NCBI RefSeq assembly: GCF_003970865.1
Contig: NZ_RXLZ01000027.1
Coordinates: forward strand, 1 to 60,484
Direction: 5' to 3'
Length of the DNA: 60,484 nucleotides
DNA from: Stenotrophomonas maltophilia
GTDB lineage: Bacteria > Pseudomonadota > Gammaproteobacteria > Xanthomonadales > Xanthomonadaceae
Shown in pieces: positions 8,863 to 18,020 of the stretch. The position numbers and the translations under genes were made by a program. The stretch's first letter is position 1. Each line of letters begins with the position of its first letter. The notes beneath the pieces were generated by a model. That model saw nothing but the letters and a program-made list of their open reading frames with translations. It was not told the DNA's origin and searched no databases.

Positions 8863-9102
8863 ATGAAACTGCACCTGGCCTCGATGGCTGCACTGGCCGT
8901 GGCCTTCGCCGGAATGATGTCGAGCGGCAACGCCAACGCCGGGGTAACCAGCCCACCCGGCAGTGTAACCCGCTGCGAACCCTTTGAAGTGGAGCGCTAC
9001 CGGATCCACCAGCATTGCATCGTGACCATGCCCGATGCGGACGGCGACATTTTCCTCACCGAGTACTGGATCGACGAATACGGCAATCCGTATCTGATGT
9101 AA
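8863..9102 (+). CDS. Small secreted protein, paralogue 2 of 3
   Basis: 79 residues from the ATG at 8863, in the same AAGGATGATG-N3-ATG context as paralogue 1. Signal peptide to about residue 26 (GNANA), then Cys38 and Cys52 and the ending YWIDEYGNPYLM. The DNA upstream (CGCGATTGCAGA, then the ribosome-binding site and first codons) is nearly identical to that of paralogue 1, so the unit was duplicated together with its leader. Function unknown. Confidence 0.75.
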   Translation: MKLHLASMAALAVAFAGMMSSGNANAGVTSPPGSVTRCEPFEVERYRIHQHCIVTMPDADGDIFLTEYWIDEYGNPYLM

Positions 9103-9127
9103 TCCTCATAGACAAGGAGTGTGATCA

Positions 9128-9370
9128 ATGACGCTGCACAATCGAATGACCGCTTTTTCCTTCGCTACAGTAGTTGCACTTGCTGCCCTGGTGCCTTCAG
9201 CGCCGGCAAATGCAGCCGAAGAAGTCGGCCTGCAGGAAGAGTGCGTGCCCTTCCGTGCCGGCTTCGGCATCCACCAGCGTTGCACGCTGTACGTGATCTA
9301 TGACGATGGCACCCGCGTGGCCAGCGATCACTACAACCGCGACGAGAACGGGATGATGTACGACCCCTGA
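9128..9370 (+). CDS. Small secreted protein, diverged paralogue 3 of 3
   Basis: 80 residues; AAGGAG precedes the ATG at 9128, and an internal ATG at 9146 (MTAFSF) is an alternative. Signal peptide to about residue 29 (ANA), then Cys39 and Cys52 in the shared pattern C-x-P...IHQ-x-C. The aromatic-acidic ending is changed to DHYNRDENGMMYDP. It follows paralogue 2 by 25 bp and could be cotranscribed. Function unknown. Confidence 0.7.
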   Translation: MTLHNRMTAFSFATVVALAALVPSAPANAAEEVGLQEECVPFRAGFGIHQRCTLYVIYDDGTRVASDHYNRDENGMMYDP

Positions 9371-9468
9371 TCGCCAAGTGGCATCTGCCGGGCGGTCGCA
9401 CGCCGTCCGCCCGGCCCTTGGAGCCGCCCGTCCCGGCATACCGCTGCCCCCACCTTCCATGGCATGCT

Positions 9469-9488
9469 CCATGAAACCGTTTTCATGG
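9469..9488. promoter_or_regulatory. LacI/GalR-type operator
   Basis: CCATGAAACCGTTTTCATGG has arms matching in 9 of 10 positions about a central CG. Its core TGAAACCGTTTTCA fits the LacI/GalR-family consensus TGNAANCGNTTNCA exactly. It ends 17 bp before the start of the exported endonuclease/phosphatase-fold gene, where a bound repressor would block transcription. A similar core occurs at 50884-50897. Confidence 0.6.
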
Positions 9489-9505
9489 AATGGAGGGATT
9501 CCACG

Positions 9506-10360
9506 ATGTTGTCGCGCTTCCATCGCCCTGCGCTGTGCGCGCTGCTGGCGCTTGCTCTGCCTGCCGTCGCCTGGGCTGCTGCACCGGCGCCACTGAAAGT
9601 GATGTCGTTCAATGTTCGCACCCCGGCCGATACCGAACCGGGCAAGCGCTGGCCGGACCGTCGCGATGCCATGGTCAAGGTCATCCTCGATGCACACCCG
9701 GCCGTGATCGGCACCCAGGAACTGGTGAAGGAACAGGCCGACTTCCTGTCCGGGCACCTGCCCGGCTACCGCTGGTTCGGCGAAGGCCGCCGCGGTGGAA
9801 GCGGTGACGAACACATGGGCGTGTTCTACGACAGCAAGGTGCTGGCCATCGAGGAATCCGGCAACTTCTGGTTGTCCGATACGCCCGATGTACCCGGCAG
9901 CATCACCTGGGGCAACCTGTACCCACGCATGGTCACCTGGGCCCTGTTCCGGCGCCTGGACGATGGCCGTCGTTTCTACTTCATGAATACCCACCTGCCC
10001 TACCGCGACGAGGACGAACCGCGCCGGGTGAAGGGTGCCGAGCTGATCGGCAGGCGCCTGGAAGCCCTTCCGGCCGACCTGCCGGTGGTGTTGACCGGTG
10101 ACTTCAACAGCGAGCCCGGTGGAGACACCTACAAGGCGTTCACCCGCCTGCTGCAGGACACCCGTACCCAGGTGAAGGCACCGCAGGGACCACGCCTGAC
10201 CTTCCACGACTTCACCGGCAAGGCCACCGTGCAGCTGGACTGGGTGCTGGTACGTGGTTTCCATGCGCGCAGCTTCCTTACCGATGATCGTCGCATCGAC
10301 GGCGTGCTGCCGTCGGATCATTTCCCGCTGGTGGTCGAGCTGGACTGGCCGAAGCACTGA
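9506..10360 (+). CDS. Exported endonuclease/exonuclease/phosphatase-fold protein
   Basis: 284 residues from the ATG at 9506, preceded by GGAGGG; the frame is open to 9464, but that would cover the operator. Residues 1-24 are a signal peptide (LPAVAWAAA). Motifs of the EEP superfamily follow in order: MSFNVRT, GTQELVKEQ with the metal-binding Glu, NTHLPYRDED, TGDFNSEPGG, and LDWVLVRG ... SDHFPLVVEL with the catalytic Asp-His. The fold includes nucleases, sphingomyelinases and inositol or sugar-phosphate phosphatases; the periplasmic location and LacI-type operator favour a role in carbohydrate or phosphoester use, but the substrate is not determined. Confidence 0.88.
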   Translation: MLSRFHRPALCALLALALPAVAWAAAPAPLKVMSFNVRTPADTEPGKRWPDRRDAMVKVILDAHPAVIGTQELVKEQADFLSGHLPGYRWFGEGRRGGSGDEHMGVFYDSKVLAIEESGNFWLSDTPDVPGSITWGNLYPRMVTWALFRRLDDGRRFYFMNTHLPYRDEDEPRRVKGAELIGRRLEALPADLPVVLTGDFNSEPGGDTYKAFTRLLQDTRTQVKAPQGPRLTFHDFTGKATVQLDWVLVRGFHARSFLTDDRRIDGVLPSDHFPLVVELDWPKH

Positions 10361-10379
10361 ATCTCCGCGGCAGCCGTGG

Positions 10380-10643
10380 CTACGGCGGCGGCTGCCGCGA
10401 CAACAGCCGGTACAACGCCTGGTGCTGGTTGCGCGCCTGGCAGATGCGGGCACCGACAGCAAGGAACACGGCAACACCGATCAGCCCGAGCCCCAGCATC
10501 GGATCGGGCAGTCGCAGGAAACCGATCGCAGCAGCCATCGTCGCCAGCACCAGCAGCACAACGACCGCCACCGAAAGGCCCGCACCGGATGGCCCCGGGT
10601 CGCCAAACAGCATGCGCTGGGTATCCCGCCTGTCATCGCTCAT
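10380..10643 (-). CDS. Small inner-membrane protein of unknown function
   Basis: 87 residues. A polar N-terminus (MSDDRRDTQR) is followed by two hydrophobic segments, GLSVAVVVLLVLATMAAAIGF and MLGLGLIGVAVFLAVGA (the first about residues 22-42, the second 50-65), and a basic C-terminus. It is convergent with the preceding gene, 19 bp apart. Family not recognised. Confidence 0.6.
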   Translation of the reverse strand: MSDDRRDTQRMLFGDPGPSGAGLSVAVVVLLVLATMAAAIGFLRLPDPMLGLGLIGVAVFLAVGARICQARNQHQALYRLLSRQPPP

Positions 10644-10783
10644 CGTCTGTACTCCCTGGAATCTGCCCCACTAGTTACACGGCGGACACGGCGTCCGGCA
10701 GAGTCAGAAACGTCACGACTGTGACAACGTCCACAGCACATGCCGCGCTACTCTGCCCCCGTTCCCGAACTGTGGAGAACGTC

Positions 10784-11161
10784 ATGGCACACCAGAGTCG
10801 CCTGGCCGGTTTCATCATCGATTGCGAGGGCATTCCCGCCGACGAAGGCGCCCGCTTCTGGGCCGCCGCGCTTGGCCTGCAGGCGCAGCCCGCCCGTGCC
10901 AAGGACGGCGCCGAGTACGCCGACCTGCAGGGCGCACCCGCGGGCCTGAACGTGGAAGTGCAACGTGTCGCACACCCTTCACGGGTGCACCTGGACATCG
11001 AGAGCGACGACATCTACGCCGAGGCCGTCCGCCTGGAGAAGCTCGGCGCGCGGAGGATAGGCTTCGTCAAACGCTGGTGGGTGATGGAAGCACCCACCGG
11101 CCATCGCTTCTGCATCGTGCGCATGCGCGAGCGCGAGGTACCGGCCAATCACTGGCCCTGA
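10784..11161 (+). CDS. VOC-family (glyoxalase/dioxygenase-like) protein
   Basis: 125 residues from the ATG at 10784, after a GGAG. Two beta-alpha-beta-beta-beta modules typical of the vicinal oxygen chelate fold are visible: LAGFIIDCEGIPADEGARFWAAALGL and HLDIESDDIYAEAVRLEKLGAR (each quoted segment starts a module). The ending FCIVRMRE is the usual last strand. The family includes glyoxalase-like, bleomycin-binding and demethylmenaquinone-methyltransferase-named proteins; no specific substrate can be inferred. It converges on smeX across a terminator. Confidence 0.78.
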   Translation: MAHQSRLAGFIIDCEGIPADEGARFWAAALGLQAQPARAKDGAEYADLQGAPAGLNVEVQRVAHPSRVHLDIESDDIYAEAVRLEKLGARRIGFVKRWWVMEAPTGHRFCIVRMREREVPANHWP

Positions 11162-11170
11162 AAGAAGAAA

Positions 11171-11196
11171 GGGACGGAAGCCACTGCTTCCGTCCC
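11171..11196. terminator. Terminator between the VOC gene and smeX
   Basis: GGGACGGAAGC-CACT-GCTTCCGTCCC is a perfect 11-bp stem with a four-base loop. On the minus strand it is followed by TTTCTTCTTTC, so it should end the sme operon transcript; on the plus strand the tract is weak. Confidence 0.75.
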
Positions 11197-11202
11197 CTGC
11201 GG

Positions 11203-12624
11203 TTACTGCACCTGCGCCACACTCGGCGGCTGCGGTGATTGACCCCAACCACCCAGCGCCTTGTACACACCCACCACGCTGACGTTGACCTCGGACTCGG
11301 CGGCCGCCAACGCATCATCGGCGGCCAGCTGCGTGCGCTGCGCATCCAGCAGGGTCAGGAAGTCCTCCGAGCCCTCGCGGTAGCGGATCTGCGCCAGCGA
11401 CTCAGCGCGGCGTGCCGCCTGCGCCTGCTCGACCACGATCGCCAGCCGCGCCTGCTGCTTGGAATAGCGGGTCAGCGCGTTCTCGGTGTCTTCCAGTGCC
11501 AGCAGCACCGTCTGCTCATACTGTGCAGCCACACCCTCGGCTTCGGCCTTGCTGGCACGCAGGCGTGCACGCACGGTGCCGAAATCGAAGGCCGCCCAGC
11601 TCAGCGACGGCGTCAGCGACCAGGCCTTGTTGTTGCCGTTGACCAGGCCGCTGGCATCGCCGCCGAGGAAGCCGACGAAACCGGACAGCGACAGCCGCGG
11701 GAACAGATCCGCGGTGGCCACGCCCACCCGTGCAGTGGCAGCGGCCAGGCGACGCTCGGCCACGCGCACGTCGGCGCGTTGGCGCAGCAGCTCGCGGGTA
11801 TCGCCCAGCGGCAGCGCCTTGGCGAATGCCGGCACTTCATGCGGCGCAAGCATGGCGGTCAGCGTTTCCGGACGCTGGCCCAGCAGAACCGCCAGACGAT
11901 TGCGCGACTGCGTTTCGGCCACTTCCAGCAGCGGGATATCGGCCTCGATCGCCTTCAGTCGCGCACGGCTGCTCTGCACGTCCAGCTCACTGCCAGCGCC
12001 CAGCTCCCAGCGCGCCTCGGTCAGCTTCTGCGTCTCGCGCAGATTGACCAGGGTGTGCTGGGCCACGGCGATGCGCTTCTGCGTGCCGCGCAGCTCGAAG
12101 TAGTTACGCGCCACTTCGGCGGCAATCAGTACCTGCGCGTCGGCCAGGTTGGCCTGCTCGGCGTCGAGGTCGGCGCGCGCGGCTTCTGCAGCACGGCGCT
12201 TGCGGCCGAACAGATCCAGCTCCCAGCCCGCATCGAAGCCGAGCTGGTAGCTTTCACTGAACACCCGCTGCCCACCCAGCTGCGGATCGGGTTGCTTGCG
12301 GCGATCGTAGCGGCCGCCCGCGGTAACGTGCGGTGCCTGGTCGAAGCGGCTCTCGACGAACACCGCACGGGCCTGGCTGACACGGGCCACGGCCACGCGC
12401 AGGTCCAGGTTGTCCGACAGTGCGCCGTGTACCAGCTGTTCCAGCACCGGATCATCGAACTGCGCCCACCAGCTGGCCACCGGCGAGGTGGTGCTGAACA
12501 CTGGCTGCTGCGCTCCTTGCAGCACGACAGGTTCCTGCACCGGGGCCTTGTAGTTGGGGCCGACGCTGACACAGCCTGCCAGCACCAGGCTGGAGACGGC
12601 CATCGCCAACGTGCGGATCACCAT
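11203..12624 (-). CDS. smeX: Outer-membrane efflux lipoprotein SmeX
   Basis: 473 residues. The lipobox LVLAGC gives lipidated Cys18, followed by VGPNYKAP, the standard N-terminus of NodT/OprM outer-membrane factors. Two outer-membrane efflux repeats follow, with the usual long helical stretches. It is the last gene of smeU1-V-W-U2-X and overlaps the end of smeU2 by 7 bp. With SmeV and SmeW it would form the tripartite RND pump. In S. maltophilia, SmeVWX overproduction raises resistance to quinolones, chloramphenicol and tetracyclines. Confidence 0.92.
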   Translation of the reverse strand: MVIRTLAMAVSSLVLAGCVSVGPNYKAPVQEPVVLQGAQQPVFSTTSPVASWWAQFDDPVLEQLVHGALSDNLDLRVAVARVSQARAVFVESRFDQAPHVTAGGRYDRRKQPDPQLGGQRVFSESYQLGFDAGWELDLFGRKRRAAEAARADLDAEQANLADAQVLIAAEVARNYFELRGTQKRIAVAQHTLVNLRETQKLTEARWELGAGSELDVQSSRARLKAIEADIPLLEVAETQSRNRLAVLLGQRPETLTAMLAPHEVPAFAKALPLGDTRELLRQRADVRVAERRLAAATARVGVATADLFPRLSLSGFVGFLGGDASGLVNGNNKAWSLTPSLSWAAFDFGTVRARLRASKAEAEGVAAQYEQTVLLALEDTENALTRYSKQQARLAIVVEQAQAARRAESLAQIRYREGSEDFLTLLDAQRTQLAADDALAAAESEVNVSVVGVYKALGGWGQSPQPPSVAQVQ

Positions 12625-13355
12625 GGCAGCACCTCGCCCAGGTAGGTGAAGCTGCCGTTCGGACCTTCATGGCCGATCAGCGCCATCTGCACGCTGGAGC
12701 GCGCGCCTTCGCTGATTTCAATCTCGCCGTGGCCGCCGTTCATGTCGGTTTTCACGTAGCCCGGATGCACGGTGTTGACCTTGATCTGGGTGCTGCGCAG
12801 TTCATGCGCCAGCGCCAGCGTCCAGCTGTTCACCGCTGCCTTGGAGGCGTTGTACGCGGGGATCTTGAAATCATAGATGCCCGAGGTCGGATCAGCGTGC
12901 AGGGTCTGCGAGCCGAGCATGCTCGACACGTTGACGATGCGCCCGGACTTGGCCTGCCTGACCAGTGGCAGGAAGGCCTGGGTCACCGCAACCAGCGCGT
13001 ACACGTTGGTGTCGAAGGTGCGCTTCCAGGTATCCAGCGACTGTTCCGACGGCGCCTGCGCCGGGTTCTCGATCATGATGCCGGCGTTGTTGACCAGGAT
13101 ATCCAGTCGACCGTGGCGCTGGCGCACCTGCTCGACCGCTTCGGCGATGCTGGCCGCGTCGGTCACGTCCAGCTGGATGGCTTCCACCGGCAAGCCCTCG
13201 GCCTGCAGCTTCAGCGCCTGCTCGACGGCGGTCTCGCGCTTGCGGCCGGCCAGCAGCGTGTGCACGCCGGCCTGGGCCAGCTGGCGCACGGTCTCGGCGC
13301 CGATGCCGCGGGTGGCGCCGGTGACCAGCGCGATCTTGTTCTGATGGGTGTTCAT
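12618..13355 (-). CDS. smeU2: Short-chain dehydrogenase/reductase SmeU2
   Basis: 245 residues from the ATG at 13355; the longer frame lacks a plausible start signal. Classical SDR motifs are present: TGATRGIG for cofactor binding, NNAG, the catalytic Ser in NVSSM, and Y-x-x-x-K in AYNASKAAV. It lies between smeW and smeX in the sme operon. Its substrate is unknown; embedding two SDR genes in an RND operon is the peculiarity of sme(U1)VW(U2)X. Confidence 0.9.
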   Translation of the reverse strand: MNTHQNKIALVTGATRGIGAETVRQLAQAGVHTLLAGRKRETAVEQALKLQAEGLPVEAIQLDVTDAASIAEAVEQVRQRHGRLDILVNNAGIMIENPAQAPSEQSLDTWKRTFDTNVYALVAVTQAFLPLVRQAKSGRIVNVSSMLGSQTLHADPTSGIYDFKIPAYNASKAAVNSWTLALAHELRSTQIKVNTVHPGYVKTDMNGGHGEIEISEGARSSVQMALIGHEGPNGSFTYLGEVLPW

Positions 13356-13419
13356 GGATTCTTGCCTTGTGAGGGGGAAGCCGCCGCCGGCCAGTGGCCG
13401 GCGGCGACGGGGTTCCATG

Positions 13420-16400
13420 TCAGTGGTGGATGGTCGGCTCGCCGTGCTGCACCAGCTGGCCACCACCGTTGCGGGTGACGAACTTGCGCAGTGCCACGTA
13501 GAACACCGGCGTGAGGAACAGGCCGAACAGGGTCACGCCCAGCATGCCGGCGAACACGGTGATACCGGTCACCGAGCGCACCTCGGCACCTGCACCGTGC
13601 GACAGCACCAGCGGTACGGTGCCGGCAATGAACGCGATGGAGGTCATCACGATCGGACGCAGGCGCAGGCGGCAGGCTTCCAGCGCAGCTTCAACGATGC
13701 CCTTGCCGCCCATCTCCAGCTCTCTGGCGAATTCGACGATCAGGATCGCGTTCTTGCACGCCAGGCCCATCAGCACCACCAGGCCGACCTGCACGAACAC
13801 GTTGTTGTCACCACCGGTCAACCACACGCCGAACAATGCGGACAGCAGGGTCATCGGCACGATCAGGATCACCGCCAGCGGCAGCGACCAGCTCTCGTAC
13901 AGCGCGGCCAGCACCAGGAAGGCCAGCATGATCGCCACCGGGAACACGATGAAGGCTGCCTTGCCCTGGGTCGCCTGCTGGTAGCTCAGGTCGGTCCATT
14001 CGGTGGTCATGCCCACCGGCAACACCTTGCCGGCGATCTCGGTCAGCTTGTTCATCGCCTCGGCCGAAGACAGCAGGCGCGGGTCGGCTTCACCGGCCAG
14101 GTCCGCTGCCGGATAGCCATTGAAGCGCAGCACCGGGTCCGGGCCGAAGGTCTGCTTGATGGTGACCATCGAACCGATCGGCACCATCTCGCCGCGGTCG
14201 TTGCGGGTACGCAGCTTGCCGATGTCCTCGACCGTCTCGCGGTACGGACCGTCTGCCTGGGCGATCACCTGCCAGGTACGGCCGAACTGGTTGAAGTCGT
14301 TGACGTAGGCCGAACCGAGGTACGTCTGCAGCGTGTCGAACAGTTCGGTGAGCTGCACGCCCTGTGCCTTGGCCTTGACGCGGTCCACCTCGGCATCCAG
14401 CTGCGGCACATTGGCCTGGTAGCTGGAAATCGGGAAGGCCATGCCCGGCGTCTGCGCAACGGTACCCTGCATCGCCTGCACGGCATTCTGCAGCGCGCCA
14501 TAACCCAGGTTGCCACGGTCCTCGATGAACATCTGGTAGCCGTTGCCGTTGCCCAGGCCGAGGATCGGCGGCGGCATCATCGCGAAGGCAAAGCCTTCCT
14601 GCAGGCCGGCGATCTTCTGGTTGATCTCGGCGTTGATCTGCGCGGCGGTACGGCCATGGCGCTCGGCGAACGGCTTGAGCGGAATGAACGCCACACCGGT
14701 GTTCGGCGTGTTGGTGAACTGCAGTGCATTCAGGCCCGGGAACGAGATGGTGTGGGCGACGCCATCGGTTTCCTGGGCGATCTTGGCGACCTTGCGCAGC
14801 ATTTCATCGGTACGTGCGATCGACGAACCTTCAGGCAGTTTCACACCGGCGATCAGGTACAGCTTGTCCTGGGTCGGGATGAAGCCCGGCGGCACCAGCT
14901 TGAAGATCACGCCGGTACCGACCAGCAGGATCGCGTAGACCACGAACACTGCACCACGACGGCCGAGGATGCGGGCGACGCCACGCTCGTACTTCTCCGA
15001 GCTGGACTTGAAGAAGCGGTTGAACGGACGGAACACCCAGCCGAACAGGCGGTCGATCAGACGGCTCGGGCCATCCTTCGGGGCACCATGGGCCTTCAGC
15101 AGGCGCGCGGCCAGGGCCGGCGACAGGGTCAGCGAGTTGATCGCCGAGATCACCGTGGAGATGGCGATGGTGACCGCGAACTGCTTGTAGAACTGGCCGG
15201 TGACACCGGACAGGAACGCCATCGGCACGAACACGGCACACAGCACCAGCGCGATCGCAATGATCGGGCCGGACACCTCACGCATGGCCTGGTGAGCCGC
15301 AGCGGTGGGCGACAACCCTTCCTCGATGTTGCGTTCGACGTTCTCCACTACCACGATCGCGTCGTCGACCACGATGCCGATCGCCAGCACCAGGCCGAAC
15401 AGGCTCAGCGTGTTGATCGAGAAGCCCAGCAGGTACAGCGCAGCAAAGGTACCCACCACCGACACCGGCACCGCGATCAACGGGATGATCGAGGCACGCC
15501 AGGTCTGCAGGAACAGGATCACCACCAGCACCACCAGCGCAATGGCTTCCAGCAGCGTGGAGACCACGGCCTTGATCGAGTCGCGCACGAAGATGGTGGT
15601 GTCATACACGGCTTCGTACTTCACGTCGGCCGGCATGGTCTTCTGCATCTCGTCCATCGTCGAGATGACCTGGTCACGGATCTCCAGCGCATTGGCACCG
15701 GGCGACTGGAAGATACCGATACCGACCGCGTTCTTGCCGTCCAGCTGCGAGCGCAGGGTGTAGTCACCGGCGCCCAGTTCAAGGCGGGCAACGTCGGCCA
15801 GGCGCACGATCTCGCCATCAACACCGCTCTTGAGCACGATGTCGCCGAACTCCTTTTCGGTCTTCAGGCGGCCCTGGGCATTGATCAGGGTCAGGAACTG
15901 GCTGTTCGGCAGCGGTTCGGCACCGAGCTGACCGGCCGAGACCTGCACGTTCTGCTCGCGCATGGCGCGCACCACGTCACTGGCGGTCAGGCCGCGCGAG
16001 GCCACCTTGTCCGGGTCCAGCCAGGCGCGCATGGCGTAGTCACCACCACCGAAGATCTGCGCGTCGCCCACGCCCGGAATACGCGCCAGCGCATCCTTGA
16101 CGTGCAGGCGGGCGTAGTTGCGCAGGTACAGCGTGTCGTACTTGCCGTTCGGCGAGGTCAGGTGAACCACCATCAGGAAGGTCGGCGACTGCTTCTGCGT
16201 GGTCACACCCTGCCGGCGTACGTCCTCGGGCAGGCGCGCCTGCGCCTGCGCCACGCGGTTCTGCACCTTCACCGCCGCCGCGTCCGGGTCGGTGCCCGGG
16301 CGGAAGGTGACGGTCATCTGCAGCACGCCGTCCGAGCCGGCAACCGACTTCAGGTACATCATGCCTTCGACGCCGTTGATCGCCTCTTCAAGCGGCGTGG

Positions 16401-16590
16401 CGACGGTCTCGGCAATGACCTTGGGGTTGGCGCCTGGATATACCGTACGCACGACCACCGACGGCGGCACCACTTCCGGGTACTCACTGATCGGCAGGAT
16501 TGGAATCGTGATCAGGCCTGCGGCGAAGATCACGATCGACAGCACCGCCGCGAAGATCGGCCTGTCGATGAAGAAACGGGAAAAGTCCAT
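13420..16590 (-). CDS. smeW: RND inner-membrane efflux pump SmeW
   Basis: 1056 residues, full length for the hydrophobe/amphiphile efflux-1 family. The N-terminus MDFSRFFIDRPIFA is the usual first helix. Helix 4 carries the proton-relay pair Asp409-Asp410 in AIGIVVDDAIVVVENVER, and two large periplasmic loops follow helices 1 and 7. It is intact, with no frameshift. It would couple proton entry to drug export through SmeV and SmeX. A plus-strand open frame of 1113 codons across the same DNA is a codon-bias shadow. Confidence 0.95.
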   Translation of the reverse strand: MDFSRFFIDRPIFAAVLSIVIFAAGLITIPILPISEYPEVVPPSVVVRTVYPGANPKVIAETVATPLEEAINGVEGMMYLKSVAGSDGVLQMTVTFRPGTDPDAAAVKVQNRVAQAQARLPEDVRRQGVTTQKQSPTFLMVVHLTSPNGKYDTLYLRNYARLHVKDALARIPGVGDAQIFGGGDYAMRAWLDPDKVASRGLTASDVVRAMREQNVQVSAGQLGAEPLPNSQFLTLINAQGRLKTEKEFGDIVLKSGVDGEIVRLADVARLELGAGDYTLRSQLDGKNAVGIGIFQSPGANALEIRDQVISTMDEMQKTMPADVKYEAVYDTTIFVRDSIKAVVSTLLEAIALVVLVVILFLQTWRASIIPLIAVPVSVVGTFAALYLLGFSINTLSLFGLVLAIGIVVDDAIVVVENVERNIEEGLSPTAAAHQAMREVSGPIIAIALVLCAVFVPMAFLSGVTGQFYKQFAVTIAISTVISAINSLTLSPALAARLLKAHGAPKDGPSRLIDRLFGWVFRPFNRFFKSSSEKYERGVARILGRRGAVFVVYAILLVGTGVIFKLVPPGFIPTQDKLYLIAGVKLPEGSSIARTDEMLRKVAKIAQETDGVAHTISFPGLNALQFTNTPNTGVAFIPLKPFAERHGRTAAQINAEINQKIAGLQEGFAFAMMPPPILGLGNGNGYQMFIEDRGNLGYGALQNAVQAMQGTVAQTPGMAFPISSYQANVPQLDAEVDRVKAKAQGVQLTELFDTLQTYLGSAYVNDFNQFGRTWQVIAQADGPYRETVEDIGKLRTRNDRGEMVPIGSMVTIKQTFGPDPVLRFNGYPAADLAGEADPRLLSSAEAMNKLTEIAGKVLPVGMTTEWTDLSYQQATQGKAAFIVFPVAIMLAFLVLAALYESWSLPLAVILIVPMTLLSALFGVWLTGGDNNVFVQVGLVVLMGLACKNAILIVEFARELEMGGKGIVEAALEACRLRLRPIVMTSIAFIAGTVPLVLSHGAGAEVRSVTGITVFAGMLGVTLFGLFLTPVFYVALRKFVTRNGGGQLVQHGEPTIHH

Positions 16591-16702
16591 GGAGGAATTC
16601 CTGGGAAAGGCGTTCGGCGGGCAACAGCCGCCCTGCCCCTCGTCATTTTGACGAAGGCAGGAACGGCTGCCGCTGGCGCCGGCAGCTAAGCGGGGACGCG
16701 GA

Positions 16703-17938
16703 TCAGTGGTTCAGTGCGGCAGTCGCATCACGGCCCGGTGCCGGCGGCGCAGCCTGCGGCTGCATCGCCACGGCCTTGGCCTGCACCGGCATGCCCGGCA
16801 TGAAGACCTTCTGCACGCCGTCGATGATCACCTTGTCGCCCGCGGCCAGGCCGTGCTCGACAATGCGCAGGCCATCGGCGGTGCGACCGAGCTGGATGTC
16901 ACGGCGCTGGGCCTTGCCATCCTTGTCGACCACGTACACGTACTTGCGATCCTGGTCGGTCAGAACGGCCTTCTCGTCGATCAGCAGGGCCTGGAACTGA
17001 CCGCTGCCAAGCAGTTGCACGCGGGCGAACAGACCCGGCGTGAACTGGCGATCGGCATTGTCCAGCAGCGCGCGGACGCGGATGGTGCCGGTGCTGCGGG
17101 CCACCTGGTTGTCGAGGAAGTCGACCTTGCCCGAATGCGGGTAGCCCTCTTCGCCGGACAGGCCGACCTTCACCGGCAGATCGCTGTCACGCTCGCTCGG
17201 GCGTTCACCCTTGCGTGCCATCTGTGCGTAGCGCAGGAAGGTGCTTTCATCGGCATCGAAGTAGACGAAGACGGTATCCAGCGAGACCAGCGTGGTCAGC
17301 ACGCTGGCGCTGTCGCCGGCGGTGACCAGGTTGCCGGCGGTGACCATCGCGCGACCGGCACGGCCGTCGATCGGCGCACGCACCTTGGTGAACTCCAGGT
17401 TGAGGCGGGCCGCATCCAGCGCAGCCTGCGCCGCCTGCACGGCGGCACCGGACTGATCGGCCGCAGCGCGACGCTGCTCGGCCGTCTCGGTGGAAATGGC
17501 CTGCTGCTCGGACAGGCGCTTGGCACGCTCGGATTCACTGCGGGCCAGCGTGGCCTGGGTGCGGGCGCGGGCCAGTTCGGCAGCGGCGCGATCGTACTCG
17601 GCCTGGTAACTGCGCGCGTCGATGGTGAAGAGCACTTCGCCCTTCTTCACTTCCTGGCCTTCGACGTAGTTGACCTTGTCGATGTAGCCGGACACGCGCG
17701 GGCGCAGTTCAACGCTCTGTACCGCTTCGACGCGGCCGCTGAACTCGTCCCACTGGCTGACCTGCTTGACCAGCACCGGTGCAGCGCTGACCTGCGGCGG
17801 CGGCGGGGCACCGGCTTCTTCGGCGTGGCCGCCGCTGCAGGCCGCCAGCACGGCTGCGGCGAGGATCGACACGCCGGCCATCGCAATGCGATGGCCGAAA
17901 CGATGTGGGGTGGAATTGGGGGAAGTCATGGCATGCAT
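16703..17938 (-). CDS. smeV: Periplasmic adaptor (membrane fusion) protein SmeV
   Basis: 411 residues from the ATG at 17938; the ATG at 17929 (MTSPNSTPHR) has slightly better spacing to a GGA and may be the true start. A lipobox VLAAC gives a lipidated Cys (residue 34). The barrel-sandwich hybrid begins VQSVELRPRVSGYIDKVNYVEGQEVKKG, in two overlapping halves around the coiled-coil hairpin rich in Ala, Glu and Arg (residues about 110-180). It links SmeW to SmeX. The gene is 112 bp upstream of smeW. Confidence 0.92.
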   Translation of the reverse strand: MHAMTSPNSTPHRFGHRIAMAGVSILAAAVLAACSGGHAEEAGAPPPPQVSAAPVLVKQVSQWDEFSGRVEAVQSVELRPRVSGYIDKVNYVEGQEVKKGEVLFTIDARSYQAEYDRAAAELARARTQATLARSESERAKRLSEQQAISTETAEQRRAAADQSGAAVQAAQAALDAARLNLEFTKVRAPIDGRAGRAMVTAGNLVTAGDSASVLTTLVSLDTVFVYFDADESTFLRYAQMARKGERPSERDSDLPVKVGLSGEEGYPHSGKVDFLDNQVARSTGTIRVRALLDNADRQFTPGLFARVQLLGSGQFQALLIDEKAVLTDQDRKYVYVVDKDGKAQRRDIQLGRTADGLRIVEHGLAAGDKVIIDGVQKVFMPGMPVQAKAVAMQPQAAPPAPGRDATAALNH

Positions 17939-18020
17939 CCGTACGGAGGGGTGGTACAGCTAGATGAGAACGTGTTGCAAAAACAGGCGGCGTATCCTGC
18001 GACCTCAACCATGGTCGAGG

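Noticed and set aside
13348..16689. A plus-strand open frame of 1113 codons opposite smeW
   Set aside because: It is a shadow of the strong third-position GC bias of smeW: low complexity, rich in His, Arg, Gln and Gly, with no family motif, while the minus strand encodes a perfect RND pump.
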